A DNA stretch of 64,000 nt from the NCBI RefSeq assembly GCF_900163815.1, contig NZ_FUKO01000041.1, forward strand, positions 48,777 to 112,776, in the 5' to 3' direction. Shown here one piece after another: positions 1 through 9,004 of the stretch. This DNA is from Microbacterium esteraromaticum (GTDB taxonomy: Bacteria > Actinomycetota > Actinomycetes > Actinomycetales > Microbacteriaceae). The position numbers and the translations under genes were made by a program. The notes beneath the pieces are model-generated. The model was not told the DNA's origin and did not search any database. It was given only the letters and a program-made list of their open reading frames with translations. Numbering within the stretch: position 1 is the stretch's first letter; the number at the start of each line of letters is the position of its first letter.

Positions 1-167
1 AACGTCTGCTGGAAAGAAGTCGCTCCGGCTCCGGTCCATGCTGCACCGATACCGGACAGCTGGTTGCTGATCGAGTTCAGCTCTGTAACGATCTCGGTCT
101 TCGACTGACTAACGATGCTGGCGCCACGCTGCAGGGCTCCATCCGCTGCGGAAACTTCTCCGACCAC
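1..167 (-). CDS. WXG100 (EsxA-like) protein, 3' end cut by the window edge
   Basis: Reading the minus strand from 167 gives an open frame of 55 residues that runs off the left edge. It is a small helical protein with a central W-T-G turn (residues 44-46, AAWTGAGA) followed by F52, the pattern of WXG100 helical-hairpin substrates of type VII secretion. Such proteins are exported as dimers through the EccC-driven channel. The GTG at 167 is preferred over the GTG at 173 because a near-perfect Shine-Dalgarno (AGGAGGTGAC) lies five bases before it and overlaps the other GTG. It lies 165 bp downstream of eccC on the same strand, behind its own promoter with the locus palindrome. What is seen is the WXG turn and helical composition. 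Export is inferred from family and context. Confidence 0.8.
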   Translation of the reverse strand, partial: MVGEVSAADGALQRGASIVSQSKTEIVTELNSISNQLSGIGAAWTGAGATSFQQT

Positions 168-252
168 GGTCACCTCCTGGTCCTGAGGGCTTGTCCGCCC
201 TGAATGCTTCAGCCCTGATGGGCCGTGACGCCGATGCCCGGCGACAAGTACA

Positions 253-296
253 ACCATACGGATTCGTGCCGAACCTGCCTATGGGTAGGTCTGCCC
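253..296 (-). promoter_or_regulatory. Promoter of the WXG100 gene with T7SS-locus palindrome
   Basis: A minus-strand -10 hexamer TATGGT (253-258) lies 24 bp from the palindrome GGGTA-GGTC-TGCCC (283-296). The same palindrome, 24-bp spacing and TANNNT box occur at two other promoters in this locus and, with 35 bp, at a fourth. At this spacing the palindrome abuts the -35 position, as expected for an activator site. The binding protein is unknown. Confidence 0.55.
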
Positions 297-332
297 ACGT
301 GGGAATTTTCGGCAGAGAAGCCCAGATCAACG

Positions 333-3300
333 TCACAAATGCGAGGACGGTGAATACGCCAGTTGCATGATCTGGAGACCCCGCTCGCGGGTGACCACCT
401 TGGCCCGACCGGGAACCGCCGGCGACGCCTTGAGATTTCCGATCAGCTGACCTTCATCCGGATCGCCCGAGAGCAGGATGCCGGGCGCGGCAATGTCGCG
501 CAGCGTCTGCATGACGGGCTCGAAGGTGGATCGTGAAGCTCCACCTGTTCGTCGCGCCAGAGTGAGATGCAGGCCGACGTCGGTCGCCTGTGCCAGCAGC
601 GGTTGCAGCGCCGCGATGGGGTTGCCCGACTGGGTGTTCACCAGGTCGTAGTCATCGACCAGCACGAAGACCTCGGCACCCGTCCACCACGAACGACTCC
701 GCAGCTGCTGCGGTGTGACGTCGGGGCCGGGCAGACGAGTCTTCAGGTATTCAGTGAGGCCCTGCAGCTCTTCCGTCGCCTGCTGCGCGGTCGTGAAGTA
801 GCCCGCGAGGTAGTCATCCGGCAGTTCGGACAGGAGGGCGCGCCGATAGTCGACGACGAAGAACTGTGCCTCTTTCGGGGTCATCGTGCGTATGATCTCG
901 CGAGCGAATCCGCGGAGGAAGCTCGACTTGCCCGACTGACTATCGCCGAACAGATACACGTGCGGGTTGCGCGCGATATCGAAGGCGGTCGGAGCCAGCT
1001 CAGCCTCGTCGACACCCAGCAGGATCTGCTTCCATAACGGCGTGCCCTGCACGCGTTGATGCAGTTCGGAGTAGTCGAGCATCTCCGGCAGCAGCCGCAG
1101 TTTGGGTCCGCTGGGGCCCTGCCACGCCGCGTTCACGCGCTCGATCAGGTCGTCCACGCCCTCACTCAGCTGACCCGCGTCGCCGGAGCCATCGATGCGC
1201 GGCAGCGCCGTGAGCATGTGGTGTTTAGACGGCGAGAGTCCTCGGCCTGGTCGACCTTGCGGCACGTTGACAGCGATCTTGCGATCGATCTCGGAGTCCG
1301 AAGGATCGCCGAGGCGCAGTTCGAGCTTCGATCCGAAGGTGTCGCGGATCGCCGTGCGGAAGTCCATCCAGCGCGTCGTCGTCACCACCAGGTGCACACC
1401 GAACGTCAGAGCACGGCCGGCGAGCTCCTGGATCTGGAATTCCATCTCGTCGAACTCGGCGCGAATCGTCGGCCAGCCATCGATGAGCAGGAATACATCG
1501 CCGTAGCCGTCATCAGCCTTGCCCTGTGCTCGTCGTCGCCGGTATGTCTCGATCGAGTCGATGCCGTTCGCGGTGAAGTAGCGCTCGCGAGCGTTCACGA
1601 TTCCGAGAACTTCCTGGAACAGGCGGCGCAGCACATCGGGCTGGTTTCTGCCCGCGACTCCCGCAACATGCGCCATCTTCCCGAACGGCACGAACGTGCC
1701 ACCGCCGAAGTCCATGATGTAGAACTGCACTTCCAGCGGGGTGTGCGTCAGCGCGATGCCAGTCAGGACGCTGCGGGCGAGCGTGCTCTTACCGCTGCGC
1801 GCCCCGCCGACGATCGCGAGATGACCGCCTGCTCCGACCAGGCTCATGCTCATGCTCTCGCGGCGTTGCTCGAGCGGCAGGTCGACGATGCCGAGCGGGA
1901 TCGTCAGGGGCCCGGCCGCGCGCCACTTCGGCGAGATCAAGCCGAGTTCGGGATCCTCGACCAGGTCTCCCAGCAGTTCGTCGAACGTCGGCGGAATGTC
2001 CAGGGGCGGCAGCCAGACCTGGTGCGCCGGCATGCCCTTTCCCTTCATCAGCGACACGGCGATGTCGAATGTCACCCGCTTCTCAGCGGGCTCACCACCG
2101 GCGATCTCCGGTGCCGCGACCGGTGTGTCCGGCGTCTCTTCGGCGATGACAGGCGCCGCGGTGAAAGGCCTGGCCTCGATGGCGCGGATCGGCTGAGCAC
2201 TCTCTACCCCGCCTTGGGCAGTGCCTGCCCTGCGACGCCGCGTCTTCGGCGGAGCCGAGACGTATGCAGCACGGAACTGCGTGAGGGTCTCAGCATCCGA
2301 CTTCAGGATGCCGTGCCCACCACCACCTGGCAGCGTGAATGCATCGGGTACGCCGATCACCGCACGCGAGTCAGCCCCCGAGAAGGTCTTCAGACCGATC
2401 CGGTACGACAGGTGCGAGTCCAGACCCCGTAGTTTGCCCTCTTCGAGGCGCTGCGTAGACAGCAGCAGGTGCACCTGCAGTGAGCGGCCAAGACGACCGA
2501 TGGCCACGAACGTCTCGGTGAAATCCGGTTTCGCCGCGAGCAGCTCGGAGAACTCATCCGCGACGATGAGCAGAGCCGGGAGTGGTTTCAGATCGGTGCG
2601 GCCGCCCTTGCGCGCAGCCTCATAGTCGGTGACGTTGGCGAAGTTGCCGGCATCGCGCAGCAGTTCCTGGCGGCGATTCATCTCGCCCAAGATCGCGTCC
2701 TGCATGCGATCGACGAGCGTCAGATCATCGCCGAGGTTCGTGATCACCGCGGAGACATGCGGCATGTCTGCCATGCCCGCGAAGGTCGCACCACCCTTGA
2801 AGTCGATCAGAACGAAGTTGAGCGCCTCGGATGAATGCGTGAGCGCGAGCGACAGCACGAGCGTGCGCAGCACCTCGGACTTACCCGAACCTGTCGCGCC
2901 GATCAGCATGCCGTGCGGACCCATGCCCTGCTGAGCGGATTCCTTGATGTCGAGGTGCATGAGCTGACCGGTTGCGGTGAGCCCGATCGGCACGCGCAGG
3001 CGATCGCGCGCAGATCGCGGCTTCCACGCCACGTCGGGGTCGAAATCGCGAACGTCCGGCAGCCCGAGCAGATCGGTCAGCTCGGCCGAAATCGTACGCG
3101 CCCCACCGGCAGCGTCCTCAGCATCCTCCGACTCGATCAACCCGGTGAGCCGTCGCGCGACCGCCTCCGCCGAGGCGATGCCCATGAAGTCCGCTGACGA
3201 CTGCATCACACCGACGCCGCGTCGCACGACCGTCAGCTGCGAATCCGGGTCTGCCTGTTCGTTGACGAGCAACCGGATCGTGAACGGGTCGGTGAGCTCA

Positions 3301-4331
3301 TCCCACGCACGTGGGAGATCCATCAGAGTGACACCTTCGATACCGCCCTCTTCCGCCAACTGGTGGCCGGCAGGCATCTCCATGCCGTCGGTGACGATGA
3401 GCACGTGCGGCCCGACTCCCCCGCCTTGACCGCTGACGGGCCCGCGGGAGCGGATGTTCGCCAGAAGGGGTTCGATCTCGCTCCACGAAGAGCCGATGCG
3501 GCGAGCGCGACCGACAGCATCCGACGCCTCTTCGGCCTGGGCGTGCGGAAGCCACTTCATCCACTCCCAGTAGGCGGCGTTCTCACCGGTCGTGAGCACC
3601 GCGATCTGCAGGTCCTCCGGCGCCACGAACGTCGCCAGGTGCGCGATCATGGCACGCGCGAGCCCTCGAGCGCGCACTGTGTCACCGGCCACTTCGAGCC
3701 GCGCGCACGTCGCGATGTTGATCGCGAACGGCAGGTCGGGCAACTGATCGTGCGTGAGCACGAAGCGGTGCGCAGCCGACGCACTGACCGGGTCGAGTTG
3801 CGCCAGTGCCGGGATGGGCGCTTCGTCGAGCGTCATGACCAGCGGCTGCGTGGCGGCCCCCAATCGGACCGCGAGCAGATCTTTGTCGTTCGCCGGGCGT
3901 TCCCAGACCCGCGAGCCCTCTTCTACGATGAACGGCAGTGTGGCCGGCGCGGGCAGCATCCACTCTTCGTAGCGGCGCTGACGATCCGCGACTTCTCGCA
4001 CCGCGTCTCGTGTCTCCGCCAGGTAGGCGAGGTATTCACGGCGAGTGTTCTCGACGTTCGTGGAGTGCTGCGATTTCTGCCGCCACATCTGGCCGCCCAC
4101 CATCGACAGCGCCATGAACAGGAACATGCCGCCCATGATGTACGTGCGGGTCGCGTCACCGCCCTGCGTCAGCGAGAGCAGAGCGATCGAGCCCATGCTG
4201 CCCACCATCGGCAACGCCATCATCAGCGAATTCGTTGCGCCCTCGGGCTTAGGCAGCTCCGGAGCCTGCTGAAGAGTGAGTTGGCCGCCAGCCGGGGGTT
4301 TCGGCGCACGGCGGTTAGCGATCATGCTCAC
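333..4331 (-). CDS. eccC: EccC, FtsK/SpoIIIE-type motor ATPase of type VII secretion
   Basis: This 1332-residue protein is the fused EccCa/EccCb motor that recognises WXG100 substrates and powers export at the inner membrane. Two hydrophobic segments lie at about 36-55 and 62-80. Three FtsK-like ATPase modules follow, with Walker A motifs GATGSGKSE (478-486), GGARSGKST (842-850) and GDSQSGKSS (1129-1137). The first module has a clear Walker B, LLIVADE (587-593), and is the likely catalytic one. The length matches fused actinobacterial EccC proteins. The GTG start at 4331 has GAGGAGG seven bases upstream. A later ATG two codons in is too far from it. The gene is divergent from an EccD-like gene (4417) and upstream of a WXG100 gene. 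The assignment is secure. Confidence 0.97.
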   Translation of the reverse strand: MSMIANRRAPKPPAGGQLTLQQAPELPKPEGATNSLMMALPMVGSMGSIALLSLTQGGDATRTYIMGGMFLFMALSMVGGQMWRQKSQHSTNVENTRREYLAYLAETRDAVREVADRQRRYEEWMLPAPATLPFIVEEGSRVWERPANDKDLLAVRLGAATQPLVMTLDEAPIPALAQLDPVSASAAHRFVLTHDQLPDLPFAINIATCARLEVAGDTVRARGLARAMIAHLATFVAPEDLQIAVLTTGENAAYWEWMKWLPHAQAEEASDAVGRARRIGSSWSEIEPLLANIRSRGPVSGQGGGVGPHVLIVTDGMEMPAGHQLAEEGGIEGVTLMDLPRAWDELTDPFTIRLLVNEQADPDSQLTVVRRGVGVMQSSADFMGIASAEAVARRLTGLIESEDAEDAAGGARTISAELTDLLGLPDVRDFDPDVAWKPRSARDRLRVPIGLTATGQLMHLDIKESAQQGMGPHGMLIGATGSGKSEVLRTLVLSLALTHSSEALNFVLIDFKGGATFAGMADMPHVSAVITNLGDDLTLVDRMQDAILGEMNRRQELLRDAGNFANVTDYEAARKGGRTDLKPLPALLIVADEFSELLAAKPDFTETFVAIGRLGRSLQVHLLLSTQRLEEGKLRGLDSHLSYRIGLKTFSGADSRAVIGVPDAFTLPGGGGHGILKSDAETLTQFRAAYVSAPPKTRRRRAGTAQGGVESAQPIRAIEARPFTAAPVIAEETPDTPVAAPEIAGGEPAEKRVTFDIAVSLMKGKGMPAHQVWLPPLDIPPTFDELLGDLVEDPELGLISPKWRAAGPLTIPLGIVDLPLEQRRESMSMSLVGAGGHLAIVGGARSGKSTLARSVLTGIALTHTPLEVQFYIMDFGGGTFVPFGKMAHVAGVAGRNQPDVLRRLFQEVLGIVNARERYFTANGIDSIETYRRRRAQGKADDGYGDVFLLIDGWPTIRAEFDEMEFQIQELAGRALTFGVHLVVTTTRWMDFRTAIRDTFGSKLELRLGDPSDSEIDRKIAVNVPQGRPGRGLSPSKHHMLTALPRIDGSGDAGQLSEGVDDLIERVNAAWQGPSGPKLRLLPEMLDYSELHQRVQGTPLWKQILLGVDEAELAPTAFDIARNPHVYLFGDSQSGKSSFLRGFAREIIRTMTPKEAQFFVVDYRRALLSELPDDYLAGYFTTAQQATEELQGLTEYLKTRLPGPDVTPQQLRSRSWWTGAEVFVLVDDYDLVNTQSGNPIAALQPLLAQATDVGLHLTLARRTGGASRSTFEPVMQTLRDIAAPGILLSGDPDEGQLIGNLKASPAVPGRAKVVTRERGLQIMQLAYSPSSHL

Positions 4332-4352
4332 GACAGGCCCTCCTCGAGTCGC

Positions 4353-4394
4353 ATACTATTGTGTCAGGGTACGGGCGTGAAACTGCGTCACGCC
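4353..4394. promoter_or_regulatory. Divergent eccC / eccD-like promoter region with inverted repeat
   Basis: The 85-bp divergent gap holds overlapping -10-like hexamers, TACTAT on plus (4354-4359) and TAGTAT on minus (4353-4358). A perfect inverted repeat GGCGTGA-N7-TCACGCC lies at 4374-4394. For the plus-strand gene the repeat falls in the leader. For eccC it lies upstream of the -10. It differs from the GGGKA-N4-TNCCC palindrome found elsewhere in the locus. It could be an operator or a leader hairpin. Confidence 0.4.
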
Positions 4395-4416
4395 GAAGAT
4401 CTTCAAGGGGCTGGGC

Positions 4417-5751
4417 ATGTCAGTGAAGACGGTTCGTCTCACAATCGCCGATGCTCATAGCCGGCACGACCTGGTGGTTCCTGCTGACTCGACCGTTGCG
4501 GAGCTGCTGACCGTCGGCGGAGTGGATCTCGACAAGTACATCAGCACCACGACCTCCGGCACCGCTATCGAACTCGACAGCGAGGTGTCTGAGACTCCGG
4601 GCGATGGCGGCGTGATCTGGCTGTTCGACCGCACCGCGACCAGCGTCGCGCCCGCAGCGCCCACCTCACGGGTTGCCCCTCGCACGCCACTCGCCCGTCA
4701 ACGCTGGGTGACGCTGAGTCTGCTCGTCTGCATCGCCGTGGGCATGATCGCGGGCGCGTTCCTCGCACCTTCACCGCTTACGATTCTGGTGGCGGCGGTG
4801 CCGCTGCTGGCGGGTTCCGCCGCGCTGCTCATGCAGCCTGTTCGCGACGACAACGCATATGTGGCGTTCTTCGCGCCGCTGCTCGCCGCAGCATCCGGTG
4901 CCGTCGCGATCTCCGGATTCGGTGATGCCGGCGCCATGATGGCGACCGGAATGGTGGCGGGCGCGACCGTCGCCTGCATCCGACATGCCCTCACGAGCAT
5001 TCGTCGAAGCGACACCTCCAACGCGACCGCGGTCATCGCCGCGTTGTGGTCGATCTTCGCGATCGTGAATGCCGCGGCATTCATCGGCGATGTGTCCGCC
5101 ACAGCGATCACCGCACTGCAGGTCGCCGTGGCGGCACCCCTCTTTCATTACATGCGCGGCAGCGCACTCGCCGTCGACGCCGGTGAGCTCATCGATACGC
5201 CCTTCGTCATCCGCGACGCCCCTGGGCTCCGCGCTCGCGTGCCAGCCGAGCCCTCGCCGATCGATCCCAGCTCGGCAGCACGCCAGTACCAGCTTGCGAA
5301 GCAGCGCTCCGATGCCGGTACCGTCACTGCGAGCGCACTGGCCCTGCTCTCTTCGCTCTACGCCGTGCTGACCGTCGAAAGCGGGACGATCGGGGCCTGG
5401 TGCGTTCTCGGCGGAACCCTCGGAGTCGGATGCTATTTCCTCTTGACTTCACGGAAGCAACGACGCGGACTGGCGCAGGGTGCTGCACTCTTGACCGGTG
5501 CTCTGATCGTCATACTCGCGACAGCCGCGCTGACCGCCTCCCTGCAGATCGCCCCTCTGCTCATCGCCGTCATTCTGATCGTCGCCGGTGTGATCGTCGG
5601 AAGCATGACCGTGCCGCTCGCCGCTGACTGGCGTTCACTCGGCTGGTCTCGCACCGGTGACATCATTGAAGCGATGCTGCTCGCGTTCTCGCCCGCTGCT
5701 CTGATCTATGGTTCGGGAATTGCCGGAGAGATCCTGGAGGCCTTCTCATGA
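4417..5751 (+). CDS. EccD-like polytopic membrane protein (first of two EccD paralogues)
   Basis: This 444-residue protein has an N-terminal ubiquitin-like (YukD-type) domain at about 1-80 (starting VKTVRLTIADAHSRHDLVV). Some ten to eleven hydrophobic segments follow from about residue 100 to the end. That is the EccD architecture, the membrane channel subunit of type VII secretion. A second EccD-like gene lies at 16541-17893 in the same locus, so the pair could form a heteromeric rather than homodimeric EccD unit; that is inference. The ATG at 4417 follows AAGGGG by six bases. The stop overlaps the start of the next gene as ATGA, indicating translational coupling to the RDD-FHA protein. Confidence 0.8.
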   Translation: MSVKTVRLTIADAHSRHDLVVPADSTVAELLTVGGVDLDKYISTTTSGTAIELDSEVSETPGDGGVIWLFDRTATSVAPAAPTSRVAPRTPLARQRWVTLSLLVCIAVGMIAGAFLAPSPLTILVAAVPLLAGSAALLMQPVRDDNAYVAFFAPLLAAASGAVAISGFGDAGAMMATGMVAGATVACIRHALTSIRRSDTSNATAVIAALWSIFAIVNAAAFIGDVSATAITALQVAVAAPLFHYMRGSALAVDAGELIDTPFVIRDAPGLRARVPAEPSPIDPSSAARQYQLAKQRSDAGTVTASALALLSSLYAVLTVESGTIGAWCVLGGTLGVGCYFLLTSRKQRRGLAQGAALLTGALIVILATAALTASLQIAPLLIAVILIVAGVIVGSMTVPLAADWRSLGWSRTGDIIEAMLLAFSPAALIYGSGIAGEILEAFS

Positions 5752-7157
5752 CGCTCGCCGCTCCTGCCCCGCTTCGGCGCACATCGCTCCCGCCGCAGGA
5801 CGTGGGCACTGCCCGTGTCGATGCTTCGGCTGGCAAGCGTGCAGCTGCCTACCTCATCGATTTCGCCATCGTGGCCATCATCGGTGTGCTCGCGTGGTTC
5901 TTGACCGGATCGATTCTGCTGACCGGCGTCGCCGCTATCGAGCTGTGGGCGATCGGCTGGGTCTGGGAAGGCCACACCGGCGCCACCCCGGGAAACTTGC
6001 TCTGCGGCATCCGCACCGTGCAGCGCGGCAGCGCGCTCACCGTGGGTGCCGTTCGCCTTCTTCCGCGCAGCCTGCTGATGGGCGCCGCCCATGTGATTCC
6101 CGTGCTGCTCCCGGTGAGCCTGGCCGCGTCCGGTGCACTGGATGCCGTCGTCCGCGCTCGAGTCGTCGATGTCAAGAAGCTGCGGCAGTCGCCCGGCGGA
6201 GAAGTGCGTACGAGAACGCACCTCGAGGATCGGGTTGCGCACGCGGACTCGACGGCCGGGATGCCGCAGCGTCAAGGCCCCATCACGCGCGTGCCGACGA
6301 CTGCCGCTGTCCCTGCCGCCCCCGGCCCTGCGGCTGTGCCTGCGGCGACGCCCGCCCCGCAGACACTTTCGGGCCCGGGCACGATTCCGGTGTTCGAACT
6401 GAGCGACGGCACGGTGATTCGAGTCACCGGGCTGGGGTTCATCGGGCGTGCCCCACGGGCACCCGAATCCGTGCCGGATGCCATCCTCGTGCGTGTACCC
6501 GATGGCGCCCGCTCGCTCTCGCGCACCCATGCGTCGTTCGGCATCGAAGACGACCGGCTGTGGGTGCAGGACCTCGGCTCGGCCAACGGCGCATCCATCC
6601 GTCACCTCGGCGGCAGTATCACCGAACTCACCTCGCGCAGCCCGTACTTCCTGGTGGCGGGAGACGTGCTGATCCTCGGCGGGGACGCCGAACTGGCTTT
6701 CCACCGTCGAGTCGATCGAGCAGCAGCATCCGCTGCTCCGGCGCAACCGACCGCCGCACCCACCGCTGCCGCGGTGCCCGACGCACCCGTAACTCCTGAA
6801 CCGGCTCCGCTGACGCGGACCGCCCCCGGAATCGCACTGCAGTTTCACGATGGTACGACAGTGCCGATTCGAGGCAGCGGCTACATCGGTCGCGCTCCGA
6901 GCCTGCCGGAGGGGGAGCAGGCGGATGCTGTGCTTGTCACCGTCCCCGACGGCGACCGCTCGGTGTCGCGCACCCATGGCCGATTCGGCATCGTCGACAA
7001 CCAGACCTGGTTCGAAGACCTCGGCTCAGGAAATGGCTCGGCGCTGCGCACCGGCGATGGCCGCTCCGGCCCGATGACGCCGAACCAGCGATTCAGCCTG
7101 GTCCCCGGCATGGTGCTGCAGCTCGGTGACTGCGTCATCCGGGTCATCGCCTCGTGA
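5748..7157 (+). CDS. RDD membrane protein with two tandem FHA domains
   Basis: The 469-residue protein starts with an RDD-type membrane domain (about 25-145, two to three hydrophobic segments beginning KRAAAYLIDFAIVAII). After a Pro/Ala-rich linker come two FHA phosphothreonine-binding domains. FHA1 (about 205-320) has GRAPR, SLSRTH and LGSANG. FHA2 (about 365-469) has GRAPS, SVSRTH and LGSGNG. Both keep the canonical GR, SR-x-H and NG residues. It probably docks kinase-phosphorylated partners at the membrane channel, since it is translationally coupled to the EccD-like gene and the locus encodes a Ser/Thr kinase and a PP2C phosphatase. The role in secretion is inferred. Confidence 0.85.
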   Translation: MTLAAPAPLRRTSLPPQDVGTARVDASAGKRAAAYLIDFAIVAIIGVLAWFLTGSILLTGVAAIELWAIGWVWEGHTGATPGNLLCGIRTVQRGSALTVGAVRLLPRSLLMGAAHVIPVLLPVSLAASGALDAVVRARVVDVKKLRQSPGGEVRTRTHLEDRVAHADSTAGMPQRQGPITRVPTTAAVPAAPGPAAVPAATPAPQTLSGPGTIPVFELSDGTVIRVTGLGFIGRAPRAPESVPDAILVRVPDGARSLSRTHASFGIEDDRLWVQDLGSANGASIRHLGGSITELTSRSPYFLVAGDVLILGGDAELAFHRRVDRAAASAAPAQPTAAPTAAAVPDAPVTPEPAPLTRTAPGIALQFHDGTTVPIRGSGYIGRAPSLPEGEQADAVLVTVPDGDRSVSRTHGRFGIVDNQTWFEDLGSGNGSALRTGDGRSGPMTPNQRFSLVPGMVLQLGDCVIRVIAS

Positions 7158-7203
7158 GCCTGCGAGCCGTCTGAACGCTGACGGATCGAAGGACGCGCTC
7201 ACG

Positions 7204-7240
7204 AAAGTCGCCCACCCGCGCAATGCGAGTGGGCGACTTT
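7204..7240. terminator. Bidirectional hairpin between converging T7SS operons
   Basis: A perfect 12-bp stem, AAAGTCGCCCAC (7204-7215) with GTGGGCGACTTT (7229-7240), encloses a 13-base loop that can pair further (CGC/GCG). The stem ends in A/T triplets on both sides. It lies between the stop of the RDD-FHA gene and the stop of the converging Gly-rich gene, so it can terminate both transcripts. Confidence 0.85.
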
Positions 7241-7256
7241 CATCGGTCGAAAAGGG

Positions 7257-8531
7257 TTACCAGCCGAGTTCTTCCCGGTCTTCGGAATCTGCACTGCCGG
7301 CAGCGCCGGCCGCCCCCAGATCGGGCGCAATCCCATCCTCGTCTTCGATCTCGTATGCGAAGAGGTCCTGACCACGACGGCGGTTCTTCTTGCCCTTGCC
7401 GGCTCCGCCAGCGGCGCCGCCACCGGCCATCATGCCGCGCGCGCCCCCCGAGCCCCCGGCGACGCCTGCGGTACCGGATCCGGCTCCGGCGGAACCACCG
7501 ACACCGCCAGCACCGCCTGCTCCGCCGACGCTGCCGCCGCTCAGGTTGCCGACACCACCAACACCACCAACGCCGCCACCACCGCCAACGCCTGCACCGC
7601 CGACTCGGCCACCGCCGAGCAGACCAACCGCACCGCCACCACCGCCAGCACCGGCACCGCCGGCGCCGCCAGGGGGTATGACTCCGCCACCGGGAGGCGT
7701 CAGCGAACCGCCCGGAGGTGTTCCGGGCACAACTCCGCCGCCACCACCATCGACACTCGGACAGTCTGGGTACCAAGGATTGGGGTATCGAGGGTTCGGG
7801 GCAACGCCCACGGAGTCCTTCGGGCCGGGCCCGGTGGGACCGGTGACGCCAGGTCCGTTGTAATTGCCGTTGCCACCGCCATTTCCGGAGCCGCTGCCGC
7901 CGGGGCCGGAAACACCCCCTCCGGGGTAGTCGACGCCGGGCCCGCTGCCCGAGCCGTCTTCGTCGGAAGGCTCCTTGTCGGGCTCGTCCGGGTCGAATTT
8001 GGACTCGGGGAGACCGTCGATGATCTCCTGAAGCCGGGTGTCCACATGCACAGCGAGTTTCTGCGCTTCAGCCTCTTGCGCGGATTCCGCCTGCTGCGTG
8101 TACCACTGAGCGGCCTGCGTCGGAGTGAGCGCAACCCCGGGTGTCACTTGAACGGGGCTGCCCGTCTCCTGAGCCATCTTGATGGTGCTCTCTTGCGTCG
8201 GCGTCAGGTTGGTGCTGGGGAGATCGTGGCCTTGCAACGCCGCCGTCTCCAGCACGTGGTTCGCTGCCGAGACCGCCGAATGCATCTTATGGATGAACCC
8301 GCCGAGCTCGTTCAGGTCTTTGTTGATCGAAGAGATCTTGGCGTAGATCTTGTCGCCCAGATCCCCTTCGAAGCCTTCGGTCCTCGCGGCGGCATGCATG
8401 CCGGAGTGCACTGAGGTGACGGCCGCCATCAGGCCAGTGCTGCTCTGATCCTGCGCGTCCCGCACCGCTGAGGATACGTAGCTGGTGCGATTCGCCTGCA
8501 ACCGGGCAACCCGGTCTGTGTACTGTCCCAT
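7257..8531 (-). CDS. T7SS-locus protein with helical N-terminus and long Gly-rich region
   Basis: I do not recognise a named family. The first ~175 of 424 residues are hydrophilic and helical (start MGQYTDRVARLQ), like the N-terminal bundles of ESX-exported or LXG-type proteins. Residues ~180-385 are a low-complexity Gly/Pro/Val region with many GGG and GAGG runs. The tail is charged and acidic (LFAYEIEDEDG near the end). It is the last gene of the long minus-strand operon, 11 bp after the small helical protein, with GGAGG four bases before the ATG. Position and architecture suggest a secreted or surface-exposed T7SS substrate; this is inference. The Pro-rich plus-strand frame across it is a shadow of its GGX codons. 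Confidence 0.75.
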   Translation of the reverse strand: MGQYTDRVARLQANRTSYVSSAVRDAQDQSSTGLMAAVTSVHSGMHAAARTEGFEGDLGDKIYAKISSINKDLNELGGFIHKMHSAVSAANHVLETAALQGHDLPSTNLTPTQESTIKMAQETGSPVQVTPGVALTPTQAAQWYTQQAESAQEAEAQKLAVHVDTRLQEIIDGLPESKFDPDEPDKEPSDEDGSGSGPGVDYPGGGVSGPGGSGSGNGGGNGNYNGPGVTGPTGPGPKDSVGVAPNPRYPNPWYPDCPSVDGGGGGVVPGTPPGGSLTPPGGGVIPPGGAGGAGAGGGGGAVGLLGGGRVGGAGVGGGGGVGGVGGVGNLSGGSVGGAGGAGGVGGSAGAGSGTAGVAGGSGGARGMMAGGGAAGGAGKGKKNRRRGQDLFAYEIEDEDGIAPDLGAAGAAGSADSEDREELGW

Positions 8532-8542
8532 GGTGCCTCCGG

Positions 8543-8908
8543 TCAGAAAGGTGAGAGCTTGATGGGGAAGCCGAGATTGATGGTTTTGAGCATGGCGGCA
8601 AAAGCTCTCTTCTGCTCTTCATCCAGAAGCCTCGTCTCCTCAATGGCGAGCTTGAGGTTCTCGTGTGCTTCGGCGATGTCCTTCTGGATGGCGTTCAGCT
8701 GCTCCCTGCCCGCAAGATACTTCGCTGTCAGCTTGGCCGCGAGATCAACCGACTTGCCGTCGGCGGTCCACACCTGCTCGGTCTGCCCCACGCGGAGCTC
8801 TTCCATCTGCTCCACCGACTCATCGAGCTTCTGCTGGCATCGCTCAAGGAGCTTGACCTGGCGTTCCGCCGTTTCCAGGTCAAGCTGAATGCCGCGTTCA
8901 CCTGTCAT
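8543..8908 (-). CDS. Small helical T7SS-locus protein (possible Esx-like partner)
   Basis: This is a 121-residue, almost entirely helical, charged protein rich in Glu, Lys and Leu. It has a possible turn around VWTADGKS near residue 47, loosely like a W-x-G turn but not a match. It is slightly longer than the ~100 residues of WXG100 proteins. The ATG at 8908 is chosen because GGAGGGG lies eight bases upstream. An upstream in-frame start at 8926 would bury that site. The gene has its own promoter with the locus palindrome (8942-8985) and is followed 11 bp later by the Gly-rich gene. It could be an Esx-like substrate or a chaperone; the family is uncertain. Confidence 0.75.
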   Translation of the reverse strand: MTGERGIQLDLETAERQVKLLERCQQKLDESVEQMEELRVGQTEQVWTADGKSVDLAAKLTAKYLAGREQLNAIQKDIAEAHENLKLAIEETRLLDEEQKRAFAAMLKTINLGFPIKLSPF

Positions 8909-8941
8909 AATCGATCCCCTCCGCACATGCCATGTCAGTCG

Positions 8942-8985
8942 ATGCTAGCCCGCATCGATTCGCCGATCCATGGGGAGCATTCCCC
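8942..8985 (-). promoter_or_regulatory. Promoter with T7SS-locus palindrome upstream of the small helical gene
   Basis: The minus-strand -10 TAGCAT (8942-8947) is separated by exactly 24 bp from the perfect palindrome GGGGA-GCAT-TCCCC (8972-8985). The palindrome centre is 70.5 bp from the start codon, the same distance as at the 13800-13843 site. The spacing places it just upstream of the -35. Confidence 0.6.
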
Positions 8986-9004
8986 ATCCTGCGCTGACAC
9001 CGGA

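Noticed and set aside
1056..2432. 458-codon plus-strand open frame
   Set aside because: Antisense to the second and third ATPase domains of EccC; no independent support.
7390..7863. Pro-rich plus-strand open frame
   Set aside because: Mirror of the Gly-rich coding region of the T7SS-locus protein.
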